Shown here piece after piece: positions 1 through 5,472 of a stretch of 5,732 bases of DNA. The notes below the pieces were generated by a model. The model saw only the letters and a list, made by a program, of their open reading frames with translations. It had not been told where the DNA came from and did no database searches. The stretch comes from Granulosicoccus sp964352535 (GTDB lineage Bacteria > Pseudomonadota > Gammaproteobacteria > Granulosicoccales > Granulosicoccaceae): contig CAYGSW010000349.1 of NCBI GenBank assembly GCA_964352535.1, forward strand, positions 1 through 5,732. Direction: 5' to 3'. The position numbers and the translations under genes are program-made. Every line of letters begins with the position of its first letter. Within the stretch, counting starts at the first letter, position 1.

Positions 1-51
1 CTAGGCAAGACCTGCATACCCATCACACAGAAAACAACAAAGGCACAAGCC

Positions 52-933
52 ATGTTCGAACACTGCAGTACGTTTAAGATTGATGTTGGTGGGCATTCAA
101 TCGCGGGCGTGACGGGTGGCAAAGGCCCACCATTATTGTTGTTGCATGGTTATCCTCAAACGCATGTAATGTGGCACAAGGTAGTCCCTCTACTGTTACC
201 GCACTTTACGATTGTGGCGGCTGATCTCACCGGCTATGGTGCGTCGGGTAAACCCGAATCAGATACTGAACATACGCCCTACAGCAAGCGCGCTATGGCT
301 GCTGACATGATTAGTGTTATGGCACAACTTGGGCATTCGCGGTTTTACTTGGCGGGGCATGATCGTGGGGGCAGGGTGGCTCATCGTTTAGCGGTGGATC
401 ATGCAGATCGGGTGTTACGATTATCTGTGTTGGATATCGCGCCAACGCGCGAGATGTATGTCAACGTGTCGGATGACTTCGCGCGCAGCTATTGGCATTG
501 GTATTTTCTGATTCAGCCCGCCCCGTTTCCTGAGCAACTGATTTTGTCAGATACAGACAAGTACCTGGAATACAAATGTGGCTTGTGCTCAGGTGACAGG
601 AGTGTCTTTACGCGTGATGCTCTGCAGGCCTATAAAAAGGCTTTCAGCAATCCTGATACTGTACACGCGTCATGTGAAGACTACCGTGCTGCAGCAAGTA
701 TTGATATCAGGCACGATGATCAGGATGACGTGGCAGGACGTAAAGTGATGTGCCCGCTGTTAGTGCTATGGGGTAAAGCTGGGGTTATCGAGCGTTGTTT
801 TGAACCATTGCAGTTATGGCGGCAGCGAGCGGTTGATGTGCAGGGCCACGCGATGCCAGGTGGTCACTATCTGGCGGAGCAACATCCAGAATTAGTCGTC
901 GAGGAGTTTTTAAAGTTCTTTCTTGAGTCCTGA
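52..933 (+). CDS. Fluoroacetate/haloacetate dehalogenase (alpha/beta hydrolase)
   Basis: A 293-residue cytoplasmic alpha/beta hydrolase, predicted to replace the halogen of haloacetates (possibly fluoroacetate) with hydroxyl through an aspartyl-ester intermediate. Visible are the oxyanion-region HGYPQ (32-36) and the nucleophile elbow GHDRGGR (102-108), with Asp104 as nucleophile and Arg105 and Arg108 as the carboxylate-binding pair. Asp128 lies in LDIAPT and the general-base His272 in GGHYL. His149-Trp150 (WHW) and Tyr211 (CEDYRA) match the halide-pocket His, Trp and Tyr known from the fluoroacetate dehalogenase of Rhodopseudomonas palustris. An Asp rather than Ser nucleophile argues against an esterase; an Asp nucleophile also occurs in epoxide hydrolases, but GHDRG with HW and Tyr is the dehalogenase pattern. 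Length is normal for the family. The ATG follows AAAGG (39-43) with 8 nt spacing. No N-terminal signal is seen. The family call is firm; the true substrate is inferred. No related partner gene lies nearby. Confidence 0.9.
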   Translation: MFEHCSTFKIDVGGHSIAGVTGGKGPPLLLLHGYPQTHVMWHKVVPLLLPHFTIVAADLTGYGASGKPESDTEHTPYSKRAMAADMISVMAQLGHSRFYLAGHDRGGRVAHRLAVDHADRVLRLSVLDIAPTREMYVNVSDDFARSYWHWYFLIQPAPFPEQLILSDTDKYLEYKCGLCSGDRSVFTRDALQAYKKAFSNPDTVHASCEDYRAAASIDIRHDDQDDVAGRKVMCPLLVLWGKAGVIERCFEPLQLWRQRAVDVQGHAMPGGHYLAEQHPELVVEEFLKFFLES

Positions 934-1039
934 CGAGAGAGCGTATGTTGGCAACAAGGTTGAGGTTGGTATTCCCGTGTCTTACATCAAGTACATGCGC
1001 GGTTTGCATGTAACACTGGACATCAACAACCCGTCCTGA
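923..1039 (+). other. Possible small ORF or gene remnant after the dehalogenase
   Basis: Reading from a TTG at 923 to a TGA at 1037 gives 38 residues containing VGNKVEVGIPVSYIKYMRG and ending in TLDINNPS. The frame is open from 914. The sequence has a plausible amphipathic, protein-like composition, unlike most chance frames, but I do not recognise it. It has no ATG near its beginning and no suitably spaced Shine-Dalgarno sequence. It overlaps the dehalogenase stop by 11 nt. It may be the C-terminal scrap of a lost gene, a small translationally coupled protein, or chance. Confidence 0.2.
992..1012. repeat. Perfect inverted repeat, 7-bp arms
   Basis: TACATGC (992-998) and GCATGTA (1006-1012) are exact reverse complements separated by 7 nt. 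No T run follows, so it is not an intrinsic terminator. It could be a protein-binding dyad or chance, and it lies inside the possible 38-codon frame. Confidence 0.35.
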
Positions 1040-1151
1040 GAGGGGAGGTACATTCGTTGCCCTTGCGGGAACTGAGACTTAATTCTGATTTTGCCGATAT
1101 CCATACATTACAAACATCGCGTAGCTGTTCCTACGGCATGAGATCTGCTCA

Positions 1152-1167
1152 ATCCGATTAGTCGGAT
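1152..1167. repeat. Perfect inverted repeat, 6-bp arms
   Basis: ATCCGA (1152-1157) and TCGGAT (1162-1167) are exact reverse complements around a TTAG centre, about 80 bp upstream of the DUF3750 start. Size and position would suit a regulator-binding dyad, but nothing identifies the regulator. Confidence 0.3.
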
Positions 1168-1211
1168 GTCGTCTCTGCATCACGTAGGCTAACTGCTACA
1201 GCAGGGGCAGT

Positions 1212-1231
1212 AAAGCATCCAGTGCTTTTTT
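1212..1231 (+). terminator. Weak intrinsic-terminator-like hairpin
   Basis: AAAGCA (1212-1217) pairs with TGCTTT (1223-1228) across a 5-nt loop and runs into six T residues (1226-1231). The stem is short and AT-rich. It ends 18 nt before the GTG proposed for the DUF3750 gene, so it could end upstream transcription or act as an attenuator in that gene's leader. Confidence 0.25.
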
Positions 1232-1249
1232 GGAACCTGTCTTGAACCT

Positions 1250-2074
1250 GTGAAACCTACCAGAATCAAAATGCCGGGAGCAAAGAGTTTTCGCTGGCTG
1301 GCGCTTTTCGTTGGCATGTTCATCCTGCCTGTTGGCTGTCAGGTGGCTGCACATTTTGGTACCACTGACGCTAATGCTCCGTGGAGCTCATTGCGGCGCG
1401 ACAGTAGCGGGCAAGCGCCAGACCCCAGTGTCAATCAAGCAGTTATACAAGTGTATTCTGCCCGCGCTGCGCGTTGGCGAGGTGCTTTTGGCGTTCACAC
1501 GTGGATGGCAGTGAAGAAAGCAAACGAGCAGCAATTTACACGCATAGAAGTCATGGGGTGGACGGTGCGTCGTGGGGGAAAGGCGGTCCGGGTCAAGCAA
1601 GGGCTGGCGGACGGTTGGTGGTACGGCAATCGCCCCTACCTGCTGCGTGATATACGTGGCGGTGAAGACGTGGATGCACTGGTAGAGCGTTTGCTGACAG
1701 CAGCTGCCAGTTACCCCTATGACCACGTGTATAACGTCTGGCCAGGTCCTAACAGCAATACCTTTATTGCGTGGCTTGCAAGGCAAGCGCCAGAGCTTCA
1801 GCTTGAGCTTCCTGCAACAGCGATTGGCAAGGATTACCTGCCCGCCTGGGACTGGCTTGCAACCGCGCCCAGTGGTACCGGAGGTCAGGTGTCCATTGCC
1901 GGGCTGGGTGGCATCCTAATAAGTAGGGAGGAAGGCTTTGAGCTGAATGTGTTGGGTTTGACCGTCGGTGTTGATCTGATGCCGTTTGCCATCAAGTTGC
2001 CGGGAATCGGCAGAATTGGCTGGCCGGATAATGGTCGCTGGCTGGAGCGGGATGACTCTGGCTTGCCAATCTGA
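1250..2074 (+). CDS. DUF3750 family membrane-anchored protein
   Basis: A 274-residue protein of the uncharacterised DUF3750 family. The N-terminus is basic and followed by a hydrophobic stretch (about 16-29), indicating a signal peptide or membrane anchor with the rest outside the cytoplasm. A cysteine follows in LPVGC (26-30), a poor lipobox because Pro stands at -3. Family landmarks are AVIQVYSARAARWRGAF (64-80), VHTWMAVK (82-89), WYGNRPYLLRDIRGG (124-138), YNVWPGPNSNTFIAW (161-175) and AIGKDYLPAW (191-200). The C-terminal part (about 207-257) is rich in Gly and hydrophobic residues. The GTG at 1250 gives the longest frame; the ATG at 1271 (Met8) leaves the hydrophobic segment intact and is equally plausible, as neither has a clear Shine-Dalgarno sequence. 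Biochemical function is unknown. A His segment followed by N-S-x-x-F recalls permuted papain-like folds (see findings). No operon partner is apparent. Confidence 0.85.
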   Translation: MKPTRIKMPGAKSFRWLALFVGMFILPVGCQVAAHFGTTDANAPWSSLRRDSSGQAPDPSVNQAVIQVYSARAARWRGAFGVHTWMAVKKANEQQFTRIEVMGWTVRRGGKAVRVKQGLADGWWYGNRPYLLRDIRGGEDVDALVERLLTAAASYPYDHVYNVWPGPNSNTFIAWLARQAPELQLELPATAIGKDYLPAWDWLATAPSGTGGQVSIAGLGGILISREEGFELNVLGLTVGVDLMPFAIKLPGIGRIGWPDNGRWLERDDSGLPI

Positions 2075-2089
2075 TGATTCGAAACTACC

Positions 2090-2117
2090 GTCATTGCATG
2101 ACTGCTTCTGTTTTTTT
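2090..2117 (+). terminator. Weak terminator candidate after DUF3750 gene
   Basis: GTCAT (2090-2094) and ATGAC (2098-2102) form a perfect 5-bp stem with a 3-nt loop. A run of seven T residues (2111-2117) follows after 8 nt. The location just past the stop codon is right, but the stem is short and the gap to the T run is longer than usual. Confidence 0.25.
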
Positions 2118-2148
2118 CAACAGAGTAGCGTGGCTACACGCACAAGAA

Positions 2149-2181
2149 TTTGTGTAAGTATTAGACTTTGTGTAAGTATTA
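2149..2181. repeat. Perfect 15-bp direct repeat, 18-bp period
   Basis: TTTGTGTAAGTATTA occurs at 2149-2163 and again at 2167-2181, separated by GAC. Two exact copies at an 18-bp period suggest tandem protein-binding sites or a slippage duplication. They lie about 115 bp upstream of the palindrome and putative promoter. Confidence 0.6.
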
Positions 2182-2295
2182 ACTGTGCAAGCTCATTCCT
2201 TCTCAATCGATACACTAAAACTTGCCGCTGTCGCTGATCTCAAGATTTCTTGCGGATGTACTGCCCGAAAACGCATTTCTGTCGCCTCTGTTAAC

Positions 2296-2326
2296 ATTGA
2301 CGTCAATCGAGTTTGCAATCTGTATA
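2296..2326 (+). promoter_or_regulatory. Possible sigma-70 promoter over a 12-bp palindrome
   Basis: ATTGACGTCAAT (2296-2307) is a perfect 12-bp palindrome. It contains TTGACG (2297-2302), a good -35 hexamer, with TGTATA (2321-2326) after 18 bp as a moderate -10. A regulator bound to the palindrome would cover the -35 box. Transcription would start near 2333, some 165 nt before the lipoprotein ATG and just ahead of two hairpins. Confidence 0.3.
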
Positions 2327-2350
2327 GGCACGGTAGTTTTGTTTCCCTAC

Positions 2351-2371
2351 GATCATTGGTCTTCAGTGATC
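2351..2371 (+). other. Hairpin with 8-bp stem
   Basis: GATCATTG (2351-2358) pairs with CAGTGATC (2364-2371), with one G-T wobble, across a 5-nt loop. It sits directly between the possible promoter and the terminator-like hairpin and could be a structural element of a leader or small RNA. Confidence 0.35.
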
Positions 2372-2375
2372 CTGA

Positions 2376-2407
2376 TGAGACTTTGAATTTTTCAGTCTCA
2401 AGTTTTT
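2376..2407 (+). terminator. Intrinsic-terminator-like hairpin with T run
   Basis: TGAGACT (2376-2382) pairs with AGTCTCA (2394-2400). An inner GAA/TTC pairing is possible, giving a stem of up to 10 bp with a 2-nt bulge and 3-nt loop. Five T residues (2403-2407) follow almost at once. It lies about 300 nt after the DUF3750 stop, so it would more naturally end a short transcript from the possible promoter at 2297-2326, or attenuate the lipoprotein gene. Confidence 0.4.
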
Positions 2408-2497
2408 CTGAACCGTGTAAGGTTATCCATGTTACGGCGAAAACCTAAGGGCAACAATCAACTTTCAATCAAGTACTAACAAGTGGAACACAAGACC

Positions 2498-2606
2498 ATG
2501 AGATGTTTCAATCGACTTAGTTTACTTGTACTGTTGATATTGTCTTGCTCACTCACCGCATGTGCAACAACATCGACGTTAAGTCAGCCAGCTCACGAGA
2601 GAAGGC
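2498..2606 (+). CDS. Lipoprotein, N-terminal fragment (cut by gap)
   Basis: Only 36 residues are visible before the N run. Translation from the ATG at 2498 gives a textbook lipoprotein signal: a short basic start with Arg2 and Arg6, a Leu-rich core (7-15), and the lipobox LTAC (19-22) with Cys22 as the lipidated residue. The mature part begins CATTSTLSQPAHERR. Residue +2 is Ala, which in enterobacterial Lol rules favours outer-membrane sorting. A GTG at 2483 would add five residues ahead of the signal and is less likely. No clear Shine-Dalgarno sequence is seen. The mature domain is missing, so function cannot be assigned. The gene faces the MFS gene tail-to-tail across the gap. Confidence 0.7.
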
Positions 2607-2706
2607 NNNNNNNNNNNNNNNNNNNNNNNNNNNNNNNNNNNNNNNNNNNNNNNNNNNNNNNNNNNNNNNNNNNNNNNNNNNNNNNNNNNNNNNNNNNNNN
2701 NNNNNN
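2607..2706. other. Assembly gap (100 N)
   Basis: Exactly 100 undetermined bases, the conventional length for a scaffold gap of unknown size. It removes the 3' ends of two convergent genes. Any reading frame drawn across it is an artefact. Confidence 0.98.
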
Positions 2707-3653
2707 ATCACCACCTGAACTGCAATGCTGGCAAGCAGCAAGGTGCGCAACCCGCACCGATCGATAAGCCGTTGACTTACCGCAGCGCCAACAGCACCAC
2801 CGAACATTGAAATGCTGATGATCACACCCGACACCATGGGTGCGGAGCTGGCACCCAACCACCCGGTGAGTGCGCTTTGATCCAACAGTTTGAGATAGGG
2901 CTGGTAGAACTCGTAGGGCACGTGCTCCAGAGAAAAGCCTATGACGAAGAAGCCCAGCATCCAGCCCAACAGAGGGTGGGAGAAGTAGCCGAAGGTACTA
3001 CGCATCTGATCAACGAAGCCTTTTGCTTGCGCATTACTTTTAACAGGCGGTTCGACGAACATGATGCAATGCATGACTGCCACCACGGCGGCCAGTAAGG
3101 CCGCGACGTAGGCCAGACGTAAATCGAGCAAGCCAAGAGCGCCGCCCACCAGGCAGGAAACAGCCAGTGCTGTCATACTCCATTTCTGCGCAACAGTTTC
3201 TCGCTGGGTGTATTCCTCTTCGCGATCCAGAGCGCACAATGAGTCATAGAGAAGGGCACTGTCGCTGCCGGATTGAAACGCGATACCTGCCGCCAGCAAC
3301 ACCTGGGCAACCACTAGCATGCCAAATGAGTTTGCAATGATGTAGGTCGCGCAGGCAATAATGCTCATGACAGAGGCGAGTATCAATGTGGGGCGACGAC
3401 CGAAACGATCGGAGCAATACCCGGACGGCACTTCCAGCAGGAAAACAGAGAAGTAGTAAACCGAGCCCAGTAATACCGCGTCACCTAGCGTTACGCGCTC
3501 AATAAAAAACAGGAAAAAGACGGGCAGCCAGGGCAATACACTCGTGGCTGCCTTGTAGCGCGTATACAATCGAATATTGCGCTCAAGCGCGCCGTGTTTG
3601 TTGTTCATACCTGTATTGTAGGCTTTGCTGTCAATCGGGGGACTACTCTGCAT
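2707..3653 (-). CDS. MFS transporter, C-terminus lost in gap
   Basis: 315 residues of a major facilitator superfamily permease are visible. After a basic N-terminus (RNIRLYTRYK), successive hydrophobic segments start at about 36, 59, 91, 111, 160, 178, 229 and 272. The loop after helix 2 carries motif A, GYCSDRFGRR (78-87), preceded by LEVPS (73-77), a signature of a common MFS drug/metabolite branch. SALLYDSL (132-139), followed by an acidic and polar stretch, is also typical of that branch. A central hydrophilic loop lies at about 201-220. The family is usually about 400 residues, so roughly the last 80-90 residues and three helices are missing. The Met at 3653 is the longest start. Met16 (ATG at 3608) sits closer to the conserved RNIRLY start of relatives; neither has a good Shine-Dalgarno sequence. 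Substrate cannot be predicted. It follows the Gate gene in the same direction after 84 bp without an obvious terminator, so co-transcription is possible. Confidence 0.85.
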
Positions 3654-3737
3654 TCACTCTATGCCATTAGACTGAGGAATAACATCGCAGCGTGACATGC
3701 ATGGACAATCAAGGAGTATTTTCTTGTCTTGTCAGTA

Positions 3738-4688
3738 CTAGGATGAGACCTTCGAGTTGGGTGAATCGTGTCTCCAATAGCGCGACATCACGGCAATAAC
3801 TGAAATGGCGAATATGACTCGCACCACAACGCAAACCACGATATTGGCACCCAACAACATCACTAACAAGGTGTCATCAATCATGCTGTGTGCCAATCCC
3901 AGAAAACATAGCGCAAGGTAACTATCGCGCGCGCTCATCGTGCCGTTATCCACGTCTCGAATTAACAACCCGGCACCGTAGCTGAGTCCAAGCACCAGGC
4001 CAATGACGATAACATTGGCGGCTGCAGGGCCGATACCGATCAACCTGAGTGGCGGCGTAAGTAGCCGATGCAGCAGCGGCTCGAGTCTGATGCGACGCAG
4101 TGTTCTAAGCAGCACGACGAGTGCATAGATGACAAGGAAGATCATCGCCAGAGTCTGCAACTGCGACGATGCCCAGAAGAGCAGCGTATCTTGCTCGTTT
4201 ACCGGAACCCAATCCAGTGATATCAGCTCGTGGCCACTATCTGTAACGACGTAGAATCCGTGAACCAGAAACCCGAGTATCAGAGCGCCGCCTATTCGTA
4301 GTGTCAGCGTCGTCAGCCAGGGTACTCCTGCACGTCGCGCAACTGCGCCTTCAACTGGCAATGAATGAGCCAGCAACATCAATGTGCCTAAGACAGTTAC
4401 CTGGGACACGCTCGGTGAATGCTCTGCAGCCAAGGAGGCAAAAATCACCATACCCGGGACTATGCTTGTCAGCATGGTTGCGGCCCAGACGATACCGAAT
4501 GCATCTGGAAGACCCAGAATTCCCATCACGGGTGAGAGCAAGGCGCCTAGCTGTTCGATTCCACCCAGTGTCTCCAGAGCCTTTACGATCAATATGGTTG
4601 GGACCAGAATCCTGAGCAGGATCAGATACACTCGAACAGCTTCGATGAAAGGCTCGCGAATGAAGCTTGGCAACGTGACGGAAGGCAT
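3738..4688 (-). CDS. Nucleoside recognition (Gate) domain membrane protein
   Basis: An integral inner-membrane protein of 316 residues from the ATG at 4688, with hydrophobic segments at about 17-36, 64-86, 95-111, 127-147, 175-195, 222-243, 256-282 and 284-301. It matches the Gate (nucleoside recognition domain) type: LGGIEQLGALLSPVMGILGL (41-60) followed by SIVPGMVIFASLA (75-87) and VTVLGTLMLLAHSLPVE (97-113). A second related half begins at LLTPPLRLIGIG (209-220) and runs to LGLAHSMIDDTLL (263-275). The family name comes from nucleoside transporters, but many members have no proven substrate, so transport of a small metabolite is only inferred. A TTG at 4733 would add 15 polar residues; I prefer the ATG because family members start just before the first helix, though neither start has a visible Shine-Dalgarno sequence. 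It is divergent from an Lrp-type regulator and upstream of an MFS gene on the same strand. Confidence 0.8.
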   Translation of the reverse strand: MPSVTLPSFIREPFIEAVRVYLILLRILVPTILIVKALETLGGIEQLGALLSPVMGILGLPDAFGIVWAATMLTSIVPGMVIFASLAAEHSPSVSQVTVLGTLMLLAHSLPVEGAVARRAGVPWLTTLTLRIGGALILGFLVHGFYVVTDSGHELISLDWVPVNEQDTLLFWASSQLQTLAMIFLVIYALVVLLRTLRRIRLEPLLHRLLTPPLRLIGIGPAAANVIVIGLVLGLSYGAGLLIRDVDNGTMSARDSYLALCFLGLAHSMIDDTLLVMLLGANIVVCVVVRVIFAISVIAVMSRYWRHDSPNSKVSS

Positions 4689-4750
4689 GATCTGAGAAAA
4701 AGCGTTACCAGAAGTGCGTTCAATGGTACGCAAGAGGTTGCAGGATTAAT

Positions 4751-4765
4751 CATCAAAAAGTGATG
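4751..4765. promoter_or_regulatory. 15-bp dyad, candidate Lrp-family operator
   Basis: CATCA (4751-4755) and TGATG (4761-4765) are exact reverse complements around an AAAAG centre. Further matching AA/TT flanks lie at 4748-4749 and 4767-4768. Lrp-family proteins typically bind 15-bp dyads with AT-rich centres. This one lies in the divergent intergenic region, overlapping where the -35 of the regulator promoter would be. Autoregulation and control of the Gate gene are inferred; it does not match the E. coli Lrp consensus closely. Confidence 0.4.
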
Positions 4766-4774
4766 CTTCAGCCG

Positions 4775-4780
4775 TATAAT
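4775..4780 (+). promoter_or_regulatory. -10 box of regulator promoter
   Basis: A perfect TATAAT. No good -35 hexamer is found 16-18 bp upstream, where the A-rich dyad lies instead, so an activator or other contacts may be needed. The implied start near 4787 gives a leader of about 30 nt to the ATA at 4818, with a Shine-Dalgarno sequence inside it. Confidence 0.5.
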
Positions 4781-4802
4781 CTGTTGACTTACTGACCCAA
4801 AA

Positions 4803-4807
4803 CGGAG
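4803..4807 (+). promoter_or_regulatory. Ribosome binding site pointing to start near 4818
   Basis: CGGAG within AACGGAGATT. It stands 10 nt before the ATA at 4818 and over 60 nt before the first conventional in-frame start, the GTG at 4869. It therefore supports initiation at or near 4818. Confidence 0.5.
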
Positions 4808-4817
4808 ATTCGTTTCC

Positions 4818-5294
4818 ATAGACACACTTGACCGCCGAATCCTCGAACGCCTGCAGCGCGATGCCGGTGTGACTAACCAGGCATTAGCGGATGAGGTGGG
4901 TTTATCCTCGTCAGCCTGTCTAAAACGTGTTCAGAGATTGCGTGAGCGCGGAGTCATGGAGAAGGTTGTGGCGCTATTGGACCCCGCTAAGCTTGGGCCG
5001 TGTTTACACATCGTGGTTGAAGTAACGATGGCCAAAGATGATCTTCGACTTTTCCAGCGATTTGAGCAGAGCGTGAACGATGTGCTGGCGGTCAAGCAAT
5101 GTTATCGGGTTACTGGAGAATCTGATTACGTGCTGATGCTTACCGTTCAGGACATGGAAGAGTATGACCGTTTCTGTAATGAGGTGCTTTACGGTGACAG
5201 CAATCTGCTGAAATTCAGGACGCTTGTGTCGCGAAAGCGCTCCAAATTTGAGGTCAGTACCGTGCTGCCCGATGACGATTCGAAACTCGCCTGA
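4818..5294 (+). CDS. Lrp/AsnC family transcriptional regulator
   Basis: A DNA-binding regulator that usually senses amino acids or related small molecules. From 4818 it is 158 residues, the normal family length. The N-terminal winged helix-turn-helix begins with LDRRILERLQRDAG (4-17) and continues through NQALADEVGLSSSACLKRV (20-38) and an RLRERGV turn. The C-terminal RAM ligand-binding/oligomerisation domain shows HIVVEVTMAK (64-73), VTGESDYVLMLTVQDMEEYD (98-117) and a final strand LLKFRTLVSRKRSKFEVS. The only in-frame conventional start is the GTG at 4869, giving 141 residues but deleting the first conserved helix and lacking a Shine-Dalgarno sequence. The frame is open back to 4788 with an ATA at 4818 exactly where relatives have ATG, behind CGGAG and TATAAT. 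I therefore place the start at 4818 as an unusual ATA codon or an ATG changed by error or mutation. Divergent from the Gate gene, which it may control. Confidence 0.85.
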   Translation: MDTLDRRILERLQRDAGVTNQALADEVGLSSSACLKRVQRLRERGVMEKVVALLDPAKLGPCLHIVVEVTMAKDDLRLFQRFEQSVNDVLAVKQCYRVTGESDYVLMLTVQDMEEYDRFCNEVLYGDSNLLKFRTLVSRKRSKFEVSTVLPDDDSKLA

Positions 5295-5444
5295 GTTGCG
5301 CTAGTTGTTTATGGTTGTGTGTGCTGGCGTAAGAGTGCCGAGTGAATGCAGACACTGTTGTCGTGTCATGAAAGCCAATCCCTGCAGCCTGACTTAAAGG
5401 TAAATATTTTTTATACCCAGATGGGGCGGTAGTTGTTAATCCAT

Positions 5445-5457
5445 GGCTCATTGAGCC
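5445..5457. repeat. Perfect dyad GGCTC-ATT-GAGCC
   Basis: GGCTC (5445-5449) and GAGCC (5453-5457) are exact reverse complements, and the symmetry extends to the A/T pair flanking the central base. It is GC-rich in an AT-rich surround, about 110 bp upstream of the cytochrome ATG, so it may be an operator or a small hairpin. No T run follows. Confidence 0.4.
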
Positions 5458-5472
5458 GTTTGCAGGAAAAAC

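Larger units (their letters stand above)
934..1249. other. Spacer between dehalogenase and DUF3750 gene
   Basis: No convincing full gene lies here. The first third holds the possible 38-codon frame. It also contains two perfect inverted repeats (992-1012 and 1152-1167), a weak hairpin plus T run at 1212-1231, and a direct repeat of GAACCTGT (1233-1240 and 1244-1251) running into the proposed GTG start. No strong sigma-70 promoter could be picked out by eye. Confidence 0.5.
2075..2497. other. Long intergenic region with repeats and possible small RNA
   Basis: Over 400 bp with no convincing gene; the open frame at 2185-2448 has no start signal, no recognisable motif and poor composition. It holds a weak hairpin plus T run just after the DUF3750 gene, a 5-bp inverted repeat (2125-2129/2133-2137), a perfect 15-bp direct repeat (2149-2181), a 12-bp palindrome (2296-2307), and two adjacent hairpins, the second with a T run (2351-2407). 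The last 90 bp before the lipoprotein ATG hold no clear promoter. Confidence 0.5.

Noticed and set aside
1388..1786. 132-codon open frame on - inside the DUF3750 gene
   Set aside because: Antisense to a clearly conserved protein, with Cys- and Pro-rich composition typical of a shadow frame.
2296..2307. Palindrome as a eukaryotic-type CRE site
   Set aside because: TGACGTCA resembles a CREB site, but the context is bacterial. It is better viewed as a possible bacterial operator.
2185..2448. 87-codon open frame on + in the long intergenic region
   Set aside because: Starts at an unsupported GTG without Shine-Dalgarno, has no recognisable motif, and covers the palindrome and hairpins that look regulatory.
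2553..2706. Extension of the MFS frame through the N run to a stop near 2553
   Set aside because: The sequence beyond the gap is antisense to the lipoprotein signal region and has no MFS character. The join is an artefact of Ns being read as open.
2707..2767. Extension of the lipoprotein frame past the N run
   Set aside because: These bases are antisense to clear MFS coding sequence, and the gap length is arbitrary, so the frame is meaningless.
4301..4695. Two open frames of about 100 codons on + within the Gate gene
   Set aside because: Both are antisense to the membrane protein and show no motif or start signal.
4689..4733. TTG start at 4733 for the Gate protein
   Set aside because: Rare start without Shine-Dalgarno, adding polar residues not expected before the first helix. 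The ATG at 4688 fits the family better, though this is not proven.
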